In this document: positions 42,983 through 52,658 of the stretch, in pieces
Numbering within the stretch: position 1 is the stretch's first letter
How the letters are laid out: every line of letters begins with the position of its first letter
Origin: Candidatus Kinetoplastibacterium oncopeltii TCC290E
GTDB lineage: Bacteria; Pseudomonadota; Gammaproteobacteria; Burkholderiales; Burkholderiaceae_B
NCBI RefSeq assembly: GCF_000340865.1
Contig: NC_020299.1
Location: 1 to 64,000 of the forward strand
Direction of reading: 5' to 3'
Length of the DNA: 64,000 nucleotides
The notes under the pieces: generated by a model
What the model was told of the DNA's origin: nothing
What the model saw: only the letters and a program-made list of their open reading frames with translations
Databases searched by the model: none
Translations under genes and position numbers: made by a program

Positions 42983-44494
42983 TTAATCTAAACCATTCTG
43001 TACCTGTTCTGCAGCTCTAAGTATTGCTCTAGCTTTGGCTTCAGTTTCAGCCCATTCTAATTCAGGATCAGAGTCCGCTACTATTCCCGCAGCAGATTGA
43101 ACATATAGTATTCCATTTTTAATAATTCCAGTACGTATAGCTATAGCAACATCCATTTCTCCGTTGTAGCTTATGTATCCAGCTGCTCCACCGTATACTC
43201 CTCTCCTTACTGGTTCTAATTCATCTATTACTTCCATTGCTCGTATTTTAGGTGCTCCTGTTAGCGTTCCAGCTGGAAATGCTGCTTTTAAAACATCCAT
43301 ATTACCCATATTTGATTTTAATATTCCTGTAACATTAGACACTAAGTGCATAACATGTGAGTATCTTTCTATAGTCATAGTATCAGTAACTTTTACAGTT
43401 CCAATTTCAGAGACACGACCTATATCATTTCTAGCTAAATCAATAAGCATTACATGCTCGGCAATTTCTTTGGTGTCAGATTTAAGAGATTTTTCTAATT
43501 CAAGATCTTGCTCATGAGTGCCGCCTCTCTTTCTAGTTCCTGCTAGTGGTCTTATTGTAATTTGTGATTTTTTTATTCCGTTAGTTATAATCTTTTCTTG
43601 CCTAACTAATATTTCTGGTGATGATCCGACAACTTGAAAATCATCAAAGTTCCAGAAATACATATATGGAGAAGGATTTATTGATCTCAAAGATCTATAC
43701 AGCGATAGAGGATTATCTCTGAATGATTTAGTAATTGTTTGTCCAATCACTACTTGCATTAAATCTCCTGCTTCGATATATTCTTTAGCTTTGATTACAG
43801 CTGAAATATAATCTTTTTTAGTGAAATTTCGTTTCTCATTAGTTTGCATACTGTTATGAGAATAAGGTGTCTCTATAGGTTTTTTTAATCTAGTCTTTAA
43901 TTCTGCCAATCTTTTTTGTGTTTTTGAGTAGCTTTCTGGTTTATTAGGATCGGCATATACTATTAGATAAATACGTCCTGCTAGATTATCAACAACAGCC
44001 AATTCGTCTATATGTAATAACATTATATCAGGTGTGCCTTCTTCCATTCCTTCCGGGAATGGTTTTACTGCTGCTCCTAAACAAGGCTCGATGTTTCTAA
44101 CAACATCATAGGCAAAATACCCGGCCAGTCCACCACAAAAACGCAATACTCCTGGCAATGGAGCTGCCCTAAATCTATCTTGATATTCTTTTACAAAATC
44201 TAGAGGATTACCTTCATGTGTTTCTAAAATCTTACCATTTGTAATGACTTCAGTTATTTTACCGATAGATCGCAAAATGGTTTCAGCTGGTAATCCTATA
44301 AAAGAATATCTCCCAAAACGATCTCCACCCATAACAGATTCTAAAAGACAACTCATCTTTCCTGAGCTGTTATTAGAGTAAGCAAGCTTAAGATATAGAG
44401 ACAAGGGAGTGTCTAAATCAGCATAAGTTTCTGATATTAGAGGTATTCTATTATATCCTTGGGATACTAATGAATTAAATTCTATTTCTGTCAT
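42983..44494 (-). CDS. trpE: Anthranilate synthase component I
   Basis: TrpE makes anthranilate from chorismate and is the branch-point enzyme of tryptophan synthesis. The 503 residues include an N-terminal domain with LLESVMGGDRFGRYSFIG, a Ser-containing motif matching the Trp feedback site of relatives, and the catalytic core with PSPYMYFW, IRPLAGTRKRGG, EKEIAEHVMLIDLARND-type HVMLIDLARNDIGRV, FPAGTLTGAPKIRAMEVIDELE and YGGAAGYISYNGEMD. It is the first structural gene behind the attenuator. GGAAA lies about 9 bases before the ATG. Confidence 0.97.
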   Translation of the reverse strand: MTEIEFNSLVSQGYNRIPLISETYADLDTPLSLYLKLAYSNNSSGKMSCLLESVMGGDRFGRYSFIGLPAETILRSIGKITEVITNGKILETHEGNPLDFVKEYQDRFRAAPLPGVLRFCGGLAGYFAYDVVRNIEPCLGAAVKPFPEGMEEGTPDIMLLHIDELAVVDNLAGRIYLIVYADPNKPESYSKTQKRLAELKTRLKKPIETPYSHNSMQTNEKRNFTKKDYISAVIKAKEYIEAGDLMQVVIGQTITKSFRDNPLSLYRSLRSINPSPYMYFWNFDDFQVVGSSPEILVRQEKIITNGIKKSQITIRPLAGTRKRGGTHEQDLELEKSLKSDTKEIAEHVMLIDLARNDIGRVSEIGTVKVTDTMTIERYSHVMHLVSNVTGILKSNMGNMDVLKAAFPAGTLTGAPKIRAMEVIDELEPVRRGVYGGAAGYISYNGEMDVAIAIRTGIIKNGILYVQSAAGIVADSDPELEWAETEAKARAILRAAEQVQNGLD

Positions 44495-44514
44495 ACTTTT
44501 TCCATGCTTATTAA

Positions 44515-44549
44515 TAAAAAACCCAGAACTATAATAAATTGTTCCGGGT
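44515..44549 (-). terminator. Trp attenuator terminator hairpin (segments 3:4)
   Basis: On the minus strand ACCCGGAAC pairs with GTTCTGGGT (9 bp, one G-U) across an 11-base A+T loop, followed by TTTTTTATT. It lies about 20 bases before the trpE ATG, so it would end transcription before trpE. Its 5' arm can instead pair with the end of the leader-peptide gene. Confidence 0.85.
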
Positions 44550-44660
44550 CGATTGAAGTATTGATTATTAATACAAACTATTTGATTATGATCTAATGAT
44601 CATTTACCCGGACGAAATCAGCCACCAGCGCCATAAAGCGTCATGTGTTTTATCCAGGTA
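44543..44660 (-). promoter_or_regulatory. Antiterminator and protector pairing of the trp leader (segments 1, 2, 3)
   Basis: Segment 1 TACCTGGA (44660-44653) can pair over 8 positions (one G-U) with segment 2 TCCGGGTA (44612-44605). Segment 2 also pairs over 7 perfect positions with segment 3 ACCCGGA (44549-44543), the 5' arm of the terminator. The Trp codons lie between segments 1 and 2. A ribosome held there would block 1:2, favour 2:3 and prevent the terminator, so trpEGDC would be read when charged tRNA-Trp is scarce. A short ATGATC/GATCAT hairpin lies between segments 2 and 3. Confidence 0.75.
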
Positions 44661-44672
44661 GTTACAATTCAT
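44604..44672 (-). CDS. trpL: Trp operon leader peptide
   Basis: This is a 22-codon frame on the minus strand, MNCNYLDKTHDALWRWWLISSG. It carries three Trp codons within four (TGG CGC TGG TGG) in a genome where TGG is otherwise sparse. It ends in TAA 109 bases before trpE. Its codons contain both pairing segments 1 and 2 of the attenuator. No strong ribosome site is visible before the ATG, but this is the only ATG in the frame; an in-frame stop lies shortly upstream. The role is inferred from the known trp attenuation mechanism. Confidence 0.85.
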   Translation of the reverse strand: MNCNYLDKTHDALWRWWLISSG

Positions 44673-44787
44673 TATTTTATAATTAGATATGAAATAAATT
44701 TAAATGCTTGAAAGTACTATAAAATAGCTCCATCATAATGATGGACCAATTTAGAAACTTTTGTCAAGTTATCTATGATAAGTCCAT

Positions 44788-44815
44788 AGCATATATATTT
44801 GAATTATTATGTCAA
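44788..44815 (-). promoter_or_regulatory. Candidate promoter for trpL-trpEGDC
   Basis: On the minus strand TTGACA (44815-44810), a 16-base spacer and TATGCT (44793-44788) would start the leader RNA about 110 bases before the trpL ATG. A second TTGACA at 44767-44762 and a pair TTGGTC/TATTTT further down are alternatives, so the true promoter is uncertain. Confidence 0.35.
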
Positions 44816-45240
44816 AATTAAACTAGCATATTGTATGATGTATTTTATTCATCAGATATAGTAGAAATTACTGCTATAGTTTGTTATATTTTCATTTCCA
44901 TTTAATTACACAGGCATAATATTTGGTCATATATAATCACAATAGCTATTACATATTTAAATCATGGCAATAAATTAGTATTTTGTGATATTTAAATTGT
45001 AAGCCCTGTATATTTTACTGACTATAAATTCTCTTTATTGATTATTATTTAGCTTGTTTAAACTATAAAACACATAATAATAAGCTGCATTTTGTCTACA
45101 TTTATTCTTTTATAATTTTTAAGCAATAAGTTTTTTATTATGACTCATTTATACTACTTAGAGATATCATAATATAAATCTATAATAAGATATAAATCCA
45201 TTGACACAAAATAACTTTATTCCAGATTTTTTAATTATAA
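44816..45240. other. Non-coding remnant region between rpe and the trp leader
   Basis: Together with the leader this gap is about 570 bases. In related free-living bacteria the phosphoglycolate phosphatase gene gph lies here, between rpe and trpE. No frame with gph motifs is readable on the minus strand. The nearest is a short frame just after rpe (MDLYLIIDLYYD, faintly like an HAD start), which is weak. I see nothing else. Confidence 0.45.
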
Positions 45241-45933
45241 CTATAGATCAGACATTGCATTAGATCTCATTAAACTAATTATGCTAGCATAATCTTTTGA
45301 GTTAAATATTGCAGATCCGGCAACAAAAACATTAGCTCCAGCAACGTGTGCTTGTTTTATGTTGTTTGCATTAATTCCTCCATCAACTTGTAAAGATACA
45401 TAAGAACCACTAATTTCTTTCCAATTTTTTATTTTATCTGAAGCTTCCTTTAATTTTATGATGGTAGATGGTATAAACTCTTGACCACCGAATCCTGGAT
45501 TTACTGACATTATTAGTATGAGATCAACTTTATCCATTATGTAATCTAGATAGTTTAATGGTGTTGATGGATTGAATGCTAATCCAGATTTGCATCCTTG
45601 ATCTCTTATTATTGATAATGTTCTATCTAAGTGTTTTGTCGTTTCTGGGTGAACTGTAATTATATTGGCTCCGCTTTTAGCAAATTTTGGAATAATATCA
45701 TCTGGAGATTCCACCATTAGATGTATATCTAATGGTACTTCAGTAATATTTCTTATGGATTCGCACACCATTGGTCCAATGGTTAAGTTTGGTACATATA
45801 TATTATCCATGACATCTATATGTATCCAATCAGCACCAGACATAACAACTTTTTCTATTTCTGCACCTAGATAAGCAAAATTAGCTGATAGAATGCTAGG
45901 AGCAATTATAATTGGTGATATTTTTGTATTCAT
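45241..45933 (-). CDS. rpe: Ribulose-phosphate 3-epimerase
   Basis: Rpe interconverts ribulose-5-P and xylulose-5-P in the pentose phosphate pathway. It is a TIM barrel of 230 residues with APSILSANFAYLGAEIE, HIDVMDNIYVPNLTIGP, the catalytic DIHLMVE, MSVNPGFGGQEFIP and QVDGGINANNI. All metal and catalytic residues are present. It is now separated from trpE by a long non-coding gap. Confidence 0.97.
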   Translation of the reverse strand: MNTKISPIIIAPSILSANFAYLGAEIEKVVMSGADWIHIDVMDNIYVPNLTIGPMVCESIRNITEVPLDIHLMVESPDDIIPKFAKSGANIITVHPETTKHLDRTLSIIRDQGCKSGLAFNPSTPLNYLDYIMDKVDLILIMSVNPGFGGQEFIPSTIIKLKEASDKIKNWKEISGSYVSLQVDGGINANNIKQAHVAGANVFVAGSAIFNSKDYASIISLMRSNAMSDL

Positions 45934-46145
45934 GAGAATTTGTATAATGGATTTTATTTATTGAGGATGCTAATTTTATAATTATTTGTAGTGTATGACT
46001 ATTGTTATTAATTAGATTTAATAACATGCATTTTTCACAAGAGGATATTTTAAATTTTTAATATTAGTTTAAAGTTATAAATGAGAATAATTTTTTTATT
46101 GTTTCAATATCGATAATATATTTTTCTTTACTATGTTAAAGTCAT

Positions 46146-47247
46146 TTGGATGTAATATCTATACATATGATAAATTTTCAAAAATCAGATTGGACCAATA
46201 TAACCAATTTGGGAAAAGATAATTTTCTACAAGTTCGGAAGATGTTCTTGAAGAATTGTCAGTGCATAAATGATCATAAATTAACAAATTCTAATAATAA
46301 TTATTCAGAGTCAATAGAACGGAAAAAAGTATGTTCTATTGCAAATTTATATGATAGAGAAATATCAACTAAAAGCAAGGAAACAAATAATTTTCTAAAA
46401 TCATATTTACAACCTTGGATATTTCTAGATTCTGCTAATAATCTGACTACTAGATTGCTAACAAGTCGCTATGAGCCATTATTATAGATACATGCTGAAT
46501 CTTATCAATGGCCATTAGTTTGCCAGATGATCTTCTTAGCATAGATTTGTCATATGCTTATCCCGAATTTAAATGTAAGATATTTAGAGGAAGAATTATT
46601 AAATGGTAAGTTATTCCATATTACTAAAAATCAGAAATCATATTGAAAGAATGATGCTTTCCAACTATAGCTTTGACAGATAATTTGATAGATAACTATT
46701 TTCTTGGTATTCAGAGTTCTGGTTGTATATTTTTAATGGACTAAGAGAATTTCTGGGATGTAATTAGATTATCATTTGCTGAGCATAATGCTCATTTATA
46801 CATATCAATTAGTGATTGGTTAGTAGAGAAAGAGGAATTAGAAATATATAAGATATCTATCTACTTTATTAAGAATTGTGCTGAAAATAATCCAGGTAAA
46901 ATCACTGGATTATTGAATACAAATCTATCGTCTTTGTTTTTTTCTTATAGTGATTTTTTGAATCAGAAATTGGTCATAAAGGAGCTTACAGTATAGAGTT
47001 AACAGCAATGGGACCCATTGCTGTTAATAGTAATTTTATTAAATTATGCATAATGATGTTTATATCATTTAATCTTCCAGATTATTCATTATTTTAGAAT
47101 TTTGTATTTGCGCAAGATACTGGATAAGCAATAAAAGGTCCTGGACGTTTAGATATATTTACCGGTAGTGCTCTGGATGCAGGATTTATTACTACTGATA
47201 GATTAAAGCATCAATGTAAAATATGGGTGTTGCTTCCAAAATCTTAA
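46146..47247 (+). pseudogene. mltA: Broken mltA (membrane-bound lytic murein transglycosylase A)
   Basis: Readable blocks of an MltA-like protein appear in order but in different frames and with several in-frame stops. First, QPWIFLDS...TSRYEPLL (counterpart of the TGYYEPLL motif) ends in TAG at 46487. Next come PDDLLSIDLSYAYPEF, RGRIIKW-stop-VIPYY and YFLGIQSSGCIF. Then RLSFAEHNAHLYISISDWL leads into ENNPGKITGLLNTN, and finally GPIAVNSNF, FAQDTG-stop-AIKGPGRLDIF and WVLLPKS-stop. At least five internal stops and two or more frame changes make a working enzyme implausible. The first 113 codons (46146-46487) are open but are only the N-terminal third. It ends 16 bases before the next gene. Confidence 0.88.
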
Positions 47248-47263
47248 TAGAACATTAAATATT

Positions 47264-48442
47264 ATGAATAAACACGATATAGTTATTTGTGGGGCAGGTA
47301 TAGTTGGTCTTTCCACTGCTTTAGCATTGGCTAAAGAAAAACAAAATGTTGCTATACTTGCGCCTCTTTATACCGACATTCCTAAGCATAAGGATGAATA
47401 TGGATCAAGAATATATGCTATATCAGCATCTAGCAAAAGATTTTTAGAAAAAATAGGTTGTTGGTCTAATATAACAAATAACCGTTTAACATCTGTGACT
47501 GGCATGGAGATTTATGGAGATGCTTATGGATCTATGCTTGACTTGAGTGCATGGCAATCTTCAGTATCTCAACTATCTTGGATCGTAGAAGCAGAGGAGA
47601 TTGAAAAATCATTAGTTAAAGAGATTCTTAATACAGATATACAATGGATAGATGATCTCTGTGCTGGTTATCAAAATAGCATGCTAATTACAGAAAAAGG
47701 AAAGAGAATATCAGCAGAACTTTTTGTTGGGGCAGATGGTTCTAACTCTACATTACGTAACTCTGTAGGAATTATTCGTTCAGTTAAAAATTATGATGAA
47801 ATAAGTTTGATTGCAAACTTATGTTCTCATGGAAAGCATAGGGGTAAGGCATTTCAATGGTTTGGAGAACACGGTATTTTGGCGTTGTTACCTTTACCAG
47901 ATCTGTCTTTTGGTAATCAGGTATCAATGGTCTGGTCTGTTAATAAAGATATCGTTAATTTTTTAGATGGTATGAGTATTGATCAACAAAAACTATACAT
48001 AGAGGATAGGTTAGCTGATATTACTTGTAATAGGTTGGGTTATATAAAAATAGTGAGCAAGAAAATATTGAAATTTAACTTAACATTGGAAAAATCAAAG
48101 CTTATAGCTCCTAGAATGGTTTTTGTAGGAGATGCTGCCCACAGATTACATCCGTTAGCAGGACAAGGGTTGAATGTTGGCCTAGGCGATTCAGAGTTTT
48201 TGTGTGATATTCTTTTGTCAAAGCGGCAAAATCAAAATTTTGGTGACGCAGAAATATTGAACAATTATAGCAAAATTAGAAGTCGGCAGATATTCCTAAT
48301 GAGTATTTTGATTGATGGTTTGCATAAAATGTTTGGTAGTAAATCTCTTCCAATTAAATTGGCTCGCAATTACGGGTTATCTTTGATTGACAGAGCATTT
48401 TTTCTTAAACCAAAAATTGTGAAATTTGCTTCTAAAAATTAA
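47264..48442 (+). CDS. FAD-dependent ubiquinone-type monooxygenase (UbiH/Coq6 family)
   Basis: This is a flavin aromatic hydroxylase of the UbiH/UbiF/VisC/Coq6 family, probably acting on the ubiquinone ring. The 392 residues show the FAD dinucleotide motif CGAGIVGLSTALALAKE (about 8-24), the GADGSNS DG motif near 160 and the second FAD motif FVGDAAHRLHPLAGQGLNVGLGD near 285. Which ring position it hydroxylates cannot be told. It starts just after the mltA remains and is convergent with folB. Confidence 0.85.
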   Translation: MNKHDIVICGAGIVGLSTALALAKEKQNVAILAPLYTDIPKHKDEYGSRIYAISASSKRFLEKIGCWSNITNNRLTSVTGMEIYGDAYGSMLDLSAWQSSVSQLSWIVEAEEIEKSLVKEILNTDIQWIDDLCAGYQNSMLITEKGKRISAELFVGADGSNSTLRNSVGIIRSVKNYDEISLIANLCSHGKHRGKAFQWFGEHGILALLPLPDLSFGNQVSMVWSVNKDIVNFLDGMSIDQQKLYIEDRLADITCNRLGYIKIVSKKILKFNLTLEKSKLIAPRMVFVGDAAHRLHPLAGQGLNVGLGDSEFLCDILLSKRQNQNFGDAEILNNYSKIRSRQIFLMSILIDGLHKMFGSKSLPIKLARNYGLSLIDRAFFLKPKIVKFASKN

Positions 48443-48452
48443 TTTTCAATAT

Positions 48453-48812
48453 CTATCTATAATATTTTTCCTCTATCGAGATATTTTTACAATTACTAAA
48501 AACATTAAATTTCGTTATTGTCATTTTTAAAGATATAATTTCTGGAAAAGTATTCATAAGTTCATCTGATATGTTGTAAGATAGAGTTTCTATAAGACCA
48601 AAATGCTTGCTAGTTGTTATTTTTGTTATTATCTCAACTACTTGTCTGTAGTCTAACACATGTTTAATATCATCTATATTAGTATCAGATGACTCTAATT
48701 TTAGAATAGCTGCAATCTTTATTTGTTGTTTATTATTTATCTCTCGCTCTAATATTCCTACACTGGATTCTATAATCAAATCATGGATTAGTATTTTTCT
48801 TGAGAATTTCAT
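48453..48812 (-). CDS. folB: Dihydroneopterin aldolase family protein
   Basis: FolB converts dihydroneopterin to 6-hydroxymethyl-dihydropterin in folate synthesis. The 119 residues fit, with ILIHDLIIESSVGILEREINNKQQIKI, VLDYRQVVEII, and LIETLSYNISDELMNTFPEI (active-site Glu). Homology is modest but the pattern is characteristic. It is convergent with the monooxygenase gene and lies at the edge of the long gene-poor region. Confidence 0.85.
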   Translation of the reverse strand: MKFSRKILIHDLIIESSVGILEREINNKQQIKIAAILKLESSDTNIDDIKHVLDYRQVVEIITKITTSKHFGLIETLSYNISDELMNTFPEIISLKMTITKFNVFSNCKNISIEEKYYR

Positions 48813-50493
48813 TATTTAAGTCCTATTGAAATTGGATAATTGCCATATTATTTTAATATATTCACATATGATGGAATGGCTAATTGTTATAAGTTTTTAG
48901 ATATATTTTTTTGACCTGTTAAATTGAACAGTAAAGAAGATTAATTTCTTATTACGAAATAATCAGATGCTAACACAATCACCGATTTTATATCCATTTA
49001 AAATATCTGCATATTGTTTTTGTTATTCAACATTATGAATTTACTGCTAAAAGCAAATCTTATGATGACCTTCCAGCATTATATACTGTTTAATTTTTTA
49101 ATAAAATCCATTATTTTGCTTCTAATATTTGCATGTAAAATTGTGTTCTATATATTTATTATAGTTTATTTAAATTTTACTAGCAAAGCATGTACTAACA
49201 ATTTTACTAGTCCTTATAGATAATACTCTATAAATATCTATGTATTTATGTTTGTTGATTTTTCTATTTTATATTATATTATATGATAAATAATATTTAT
49301 CATTGCTATTTCTTTATTATTGAGTTATTAGAGTACTCATATTATTTATAGTAACTAGTCCGTGCATCAAAAGAATTTTGTGCTAGAGTTTGTTTATTTC
49401 AATTGAGAGAATTTATTGCTTTTTCTGCATATCAAATCTTCATGCAGTCTTTGATTGATTAACCATGTTTTAAGAATAAAAATTTATAGTAATAAAAAGT
49501 GAAGCCTTTAAATATCCATAATAGTGATGTTTGATTAGTTTTCTGCAAACTTTAATATATAGATACTTCTGATTTACTATGTATATTTATTATTTACCTA
49601 TTAATAAAACAGAAGATACTCTGTGTTTTAAAGCCCAATTTTAATTAGAATTTGTATTTATAAAAAATAAAACTCTCGCTATTACCAAAAAAAAGTAGAT
49701 ACTTCATTTACGGGATCAAAGAATTTTATCTGTGAATCACATATTATCTTTGGATATTCATTAATTATATTTAGATCCAACATAGTCGAATTACCATATA
49801 ATATTATCTCATTTCTAGCTCCTAAATAGAAAAAAGTTCTTATTCTAGTATTTTAAATTTCTACTGGATGATCTATGAGTTCATGATAACATTTAGCAAG
49901 ACAAAGTCAGGACCTTATATATTAATTAATATATAATGTTTCTAATTTTATTAAACTAACATATATATTCCAATTATTAATTTTTTTATTTTAAGAATAC
50001 ATTCAATATGTTCTTGACTATTTGCTCTTAAAAATAGTCTAGATCCATTAAAAAATGTTCTTTCATTATCTTAATGGGTTCCATATACTAATTTGTTGAA
50101 GTCATATATTGTAATATTCCACTGTGACTTTATATTCAGTTTTGTCTATTGCCCATAAATAATCTTTGGTTTTGATATTTATATTATACCGTATCTATGT
50201 CTTCTAGGATCAAGGCAGGCATAGAGAGATCTGGTTCGATTATTTTATCTTTCTTTGTTCGAATTCTATATTTATCTATGTAAAGAAATATCAAGTATAT
50301 CTAATTTATATCTTAATAATTTTTTCATAATTATCTGATTGATTAATATGATTTATTTATACGTTTATCAATTTTTAGTGAAGTATATGACTTTATAATG
50401 TTTAGTATAAGATAAACTTTGGCAGATTTTATAATGTTTTAAGTGTTTACTAATTATCTACTATAATAAGTTACTTCTTGAGGAGAATTTAGA
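48813..50493. other. 1.7-kb region without an intact gene
   Basis: This is the longest gap in the window. It holds scattered protein-like fragments on the minus strand (listed separately for 49686-50290) and a weaker one near 49390-49480 (LINQRLHEDLICRKSNKFSQL). It also holds a perfect 22-bp A+T palindrome at 49915-49936. A 69-codon plus-strand frame at 49014-49223 looks like chance low-complexity sequence. The right end provides the ATP synthase promoter region, with TATAAT at 50462-50467 and AGGAG at 50481-50485. It is best read as decayed genes plus regulatory DNA. Confidence 0.6.
49686..50290 (-). pseudogene. Unidentified decayed coding sequence
   Basis: Reading the minus strand from about 50290 down gives codon-like, non-random stretches broken by stops and frame changes. 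Near 50270-50190 is DKIIEPDLSMPALILEDID. Next is NITIYDFNKLVYGT followed by a stop, then DNERTFFNGSRLFLRANSQE and HIECILKIKKLII. Near 49830-49690 is GARNEIILYGNSTMLDLNII, continuing to KFFDPVNEVSTFFW. The composition resembles real protein rather than A+T noise. I do not recognise the family. Confidence 0.45.
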
Positions 50494-50853
50494 ATGTCTT
50501 CTATGATTAGGGTCATAATATATCAGTGGATTATGTCAGTAGTATTTTCAGTTATCGGTTTACTTATAGGATATAAAACGGGAATGTCTTTTTTTTTAGG
50601 TTGTTCTGCATTTTTAATTCCTAACCTTTTTTTTGCTAGCTATCTAAGTTTAATATCTAATATTATTAACTATAGGGAACAAGCTTATTTTTTTTTAGTA
50701 GGAAATTTTGTCAAGTTAGTCTTATCTGTTTTTCTTTTATATTTTTTTGTTTTTATAGCTCCAGAAAATATATCATGGTTTTTCTATTTGCTTGGTTTGT
50801 TTTTTTCTCTTAAAGGTCACTTGTTACTATTATTCTTTCAAAGATTTATGTAG
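50494..50853 (+). CDS. atpI: ATP synthase protein I
   Basis: AtpI is a small membrane protein, thought to help c-ring assembly or magnesium handling, and is not essential for catalysis. The 119 residues form about four hydrophobic helices (IGLLIGYKTGMSFFLGC, FLIPNLFFASYL, FFLVGNFVKLVLSVFLLYFF, FYLLGLFFSL). It is first in the operon with a strong AGGAG ribosome site. The coding sequence includes a run of nine T (50589-50597), a possible slippage site. Confidence 0.85.
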   Translation: MSSMIRVIIYQWIMSVVFSVIGLLIGYKTGMSFFLGCSAFLIPNLFFASYLSLISNIINYREQAYFFLVGNFVKLVLSVFLLYFFVFIAPENISWFFYLLGLFFSLKGHLLLLFFQRFM

Positions 50854-50916
50854 AATGTAACTTTCTAAAACCACTCGTTAAATATTGTTTTATAATCGGA
50901 GCAATAGGGCTTAGTT

Positions 50917-51798
50917 ATGGTTCCTTCCTATGAAGTATCGCCGCAGTCTTCTTATATACAGCACCATTTAGTGCATATGAACAATTTGGGGAAACAACAA
51001 GAATCTATAGTTCAATTTAATGTAATAAACTATGATTCATTATTTTGGTCAACATTTACAGGAATAGCTGTTGTTTTTTTATTATGGTTAGCAACAAGAC
51101 GTTCAACCAGTGGTGTCCCTGGTCGTTTTCAAACATTTGTTGAAATGATCGTAGATATAGTCGATGAACAATCTAAGTCTATTATCAATAATGCTGATAG
51201 CAGGAAATTTGTTTCTCCATTAGCACTTACTATTTTTATTTGGATTGTTTTCATGAATGCCCTGGATTTTCTTCCAGTTGATCTTTTTTCAAGTATCTTT
51301 AGATTTTTAGGCATTGGCAACCATCATGACAGCTTGTTTTACTATCATCGAGTCCTTCCTACTGCTGATTTGAATATTCCTATTGGTATGTCTTTGGGTG
51401 TTTTATTGTTAACTCTGTATTATGGAATAAAAATAAAACATGCTAATGGTTTTTTTAGAGATCTATTTTTTGCTCCGTTTAATGCTAATGGTTTTTTGTC
51501 TTTGATTATTGCTCCTGCTAATTTACTATTAAACTTAGTAGAATATTTTGCTAAAACAGTTTCTTTAGGTATGAGACTATTTGGAAATATGTTTGCTGGT
51601 GAGCTAATATTTATGCTTATAGCTTTGTTAGGTGGCTCATGGAGTGGTTTTAACAGTTTAAGTTACACGTTGGGATTTGCTCATTTATTAGCTGGTTCAA
51701 TATGGGCTATTTTTCATGTTTTAATAGTAATTTTGCAGGCATTTATTTTTATGATGTTAACGCTTGTTTATATTGGACAAGCACATGACAGTCATTAG
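50917..51798 (+). CDS. atpB: ATP synthase Fo subunit a
   Basis: Subunit a forms the proton half-channels next to the c-ring. The 293 residues have five or six hydrophobic helices. The essential Arg lies in [18 protein letters not shown] near 230. Other signatures are PVDLFSSIF and the C-terminal [18 protein letters not shown]. It lies 63 bases after atpI. Confidence 0.97.
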   Translation: MVPSYEVSPQSSYIQHHLVHMNNLGKQQESIVQFNVINYDSLFWSTFTGIAVVFLLWLATRRSTSGVPGRFQTFVEMIVDIVDEQSKSIINNADSRKFVSPLALTIFIWIVFMNALDFLPVDLFSSIFRFLGIGNHHDSLFYYHRVLPTADLNIPIGMSLGVLLLTLYYGIKIKHANGFFRDLFFAPFNANGFLSLIIAPANLLLNLVEYFAKTVSLGMRLFGNMFAGELIFMLIALLGGSWSGFNSLSYTLGFAHLLAGSIWAIFHVLIVILQAFIFMMLTLVYIGQAHDSH

Positions 51799-51807
51799 AT
51801 TTTATAG

Positions 51808-52101
<294 letters not shown>

Positions 52102-52170
52102 TTCATTTGAGAATATTTATAAAATCTTTATTGATTTCTCAGAAAGTACAGTTATTGGAGATATTAAACC

Positions 52171-52641
52171 GTGAATTTAAATGCGACGATTTTTTTTCAA
52201 ATGATTGTGTTTTTTATTTTAGGATGGGCAACTATGGTGTTTGTTTGGCCCAATCTTATAAAAGTAATTGATGAGCGTCGCAAAAAAATATCCGACGGTT
52301 TATCAGCTGCAGATAAGAGTATTGCTGAACTTTCTAATGTTAATGATCGTGTTAGATTAATAGCAGAGAGCGCAAAGAAAGATGCTCATGAGCGTTTAGC
52401 TAATGCAGAAAGACAGGTCTATGATATTATTGACAAAGCACGATTTGAAGCAGAAATAGAAAGGTCAAAAATTATAGCTCAAGCCAAACAAGATACAGAT
52501 ATTATTATTCGTAATGCTAGAGATGCATTAAGAGAAGATCTTGCTAGCTTAGCAGTAAAGGGGGCTGAACAAATACTTCGACGTGAAGTTAGTCTAAATG
52601 AGCATAGAGATATTTTGGATCGTCTTAAGGCTGAATTATAA
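52171..52641 (+). CDS. atpF: ATP synthase Fo subunit b
   Basis: Subunit b is the peripheral stalk. One N-terminal membrane helix (FFQMIVFFILGWATMVFVWP, about 8-27) is followed by a long charged helix (to residue 156) that dimerises. The start is a GTG at 52171 with GGAG ten bases upstream, giving the family start MNLNATIFFQ. Confidence 0.97.
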   Translation: MNLNATIFFQMIVFFILGWATMVFVWPNLIKVIDERRKKISDGLSAADKSIAELSNVNDRVRLIAESAKKDAHERLANAERQVYDIIDKARFEAEIERSKIIAQAKQDTDIIIRNARDALREDLASLAVKGAEQILRREVSLNEHRDILDRLKAEL

Positions 52642-52658
52642 ATTTTTGGATAGATTTC

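Noticed and set aside
44625-44648. An alternative short leader frame starting ATGACG (MTLYGAGG)
   Set aside because: It contains no Trp codon and overlaps the 22-codon frame that carries three Trp codons and fits the attenuator pairing.
46146-46487. The 113-codon frame as an independent small gene
   Set aside because: It corresponds to the N-terminal third of MltA and is followed in order by the other MltA blocks in broken frames, so it is part of the pseudogene.
49014-49223. A 69-codon plus-strand frame in the gene-poor region
   Set aside because: The product is a low-complexity Leu/Ile/Phe string typical of A+T-rich noise, has no good ribosome site and resembles no protein I know.
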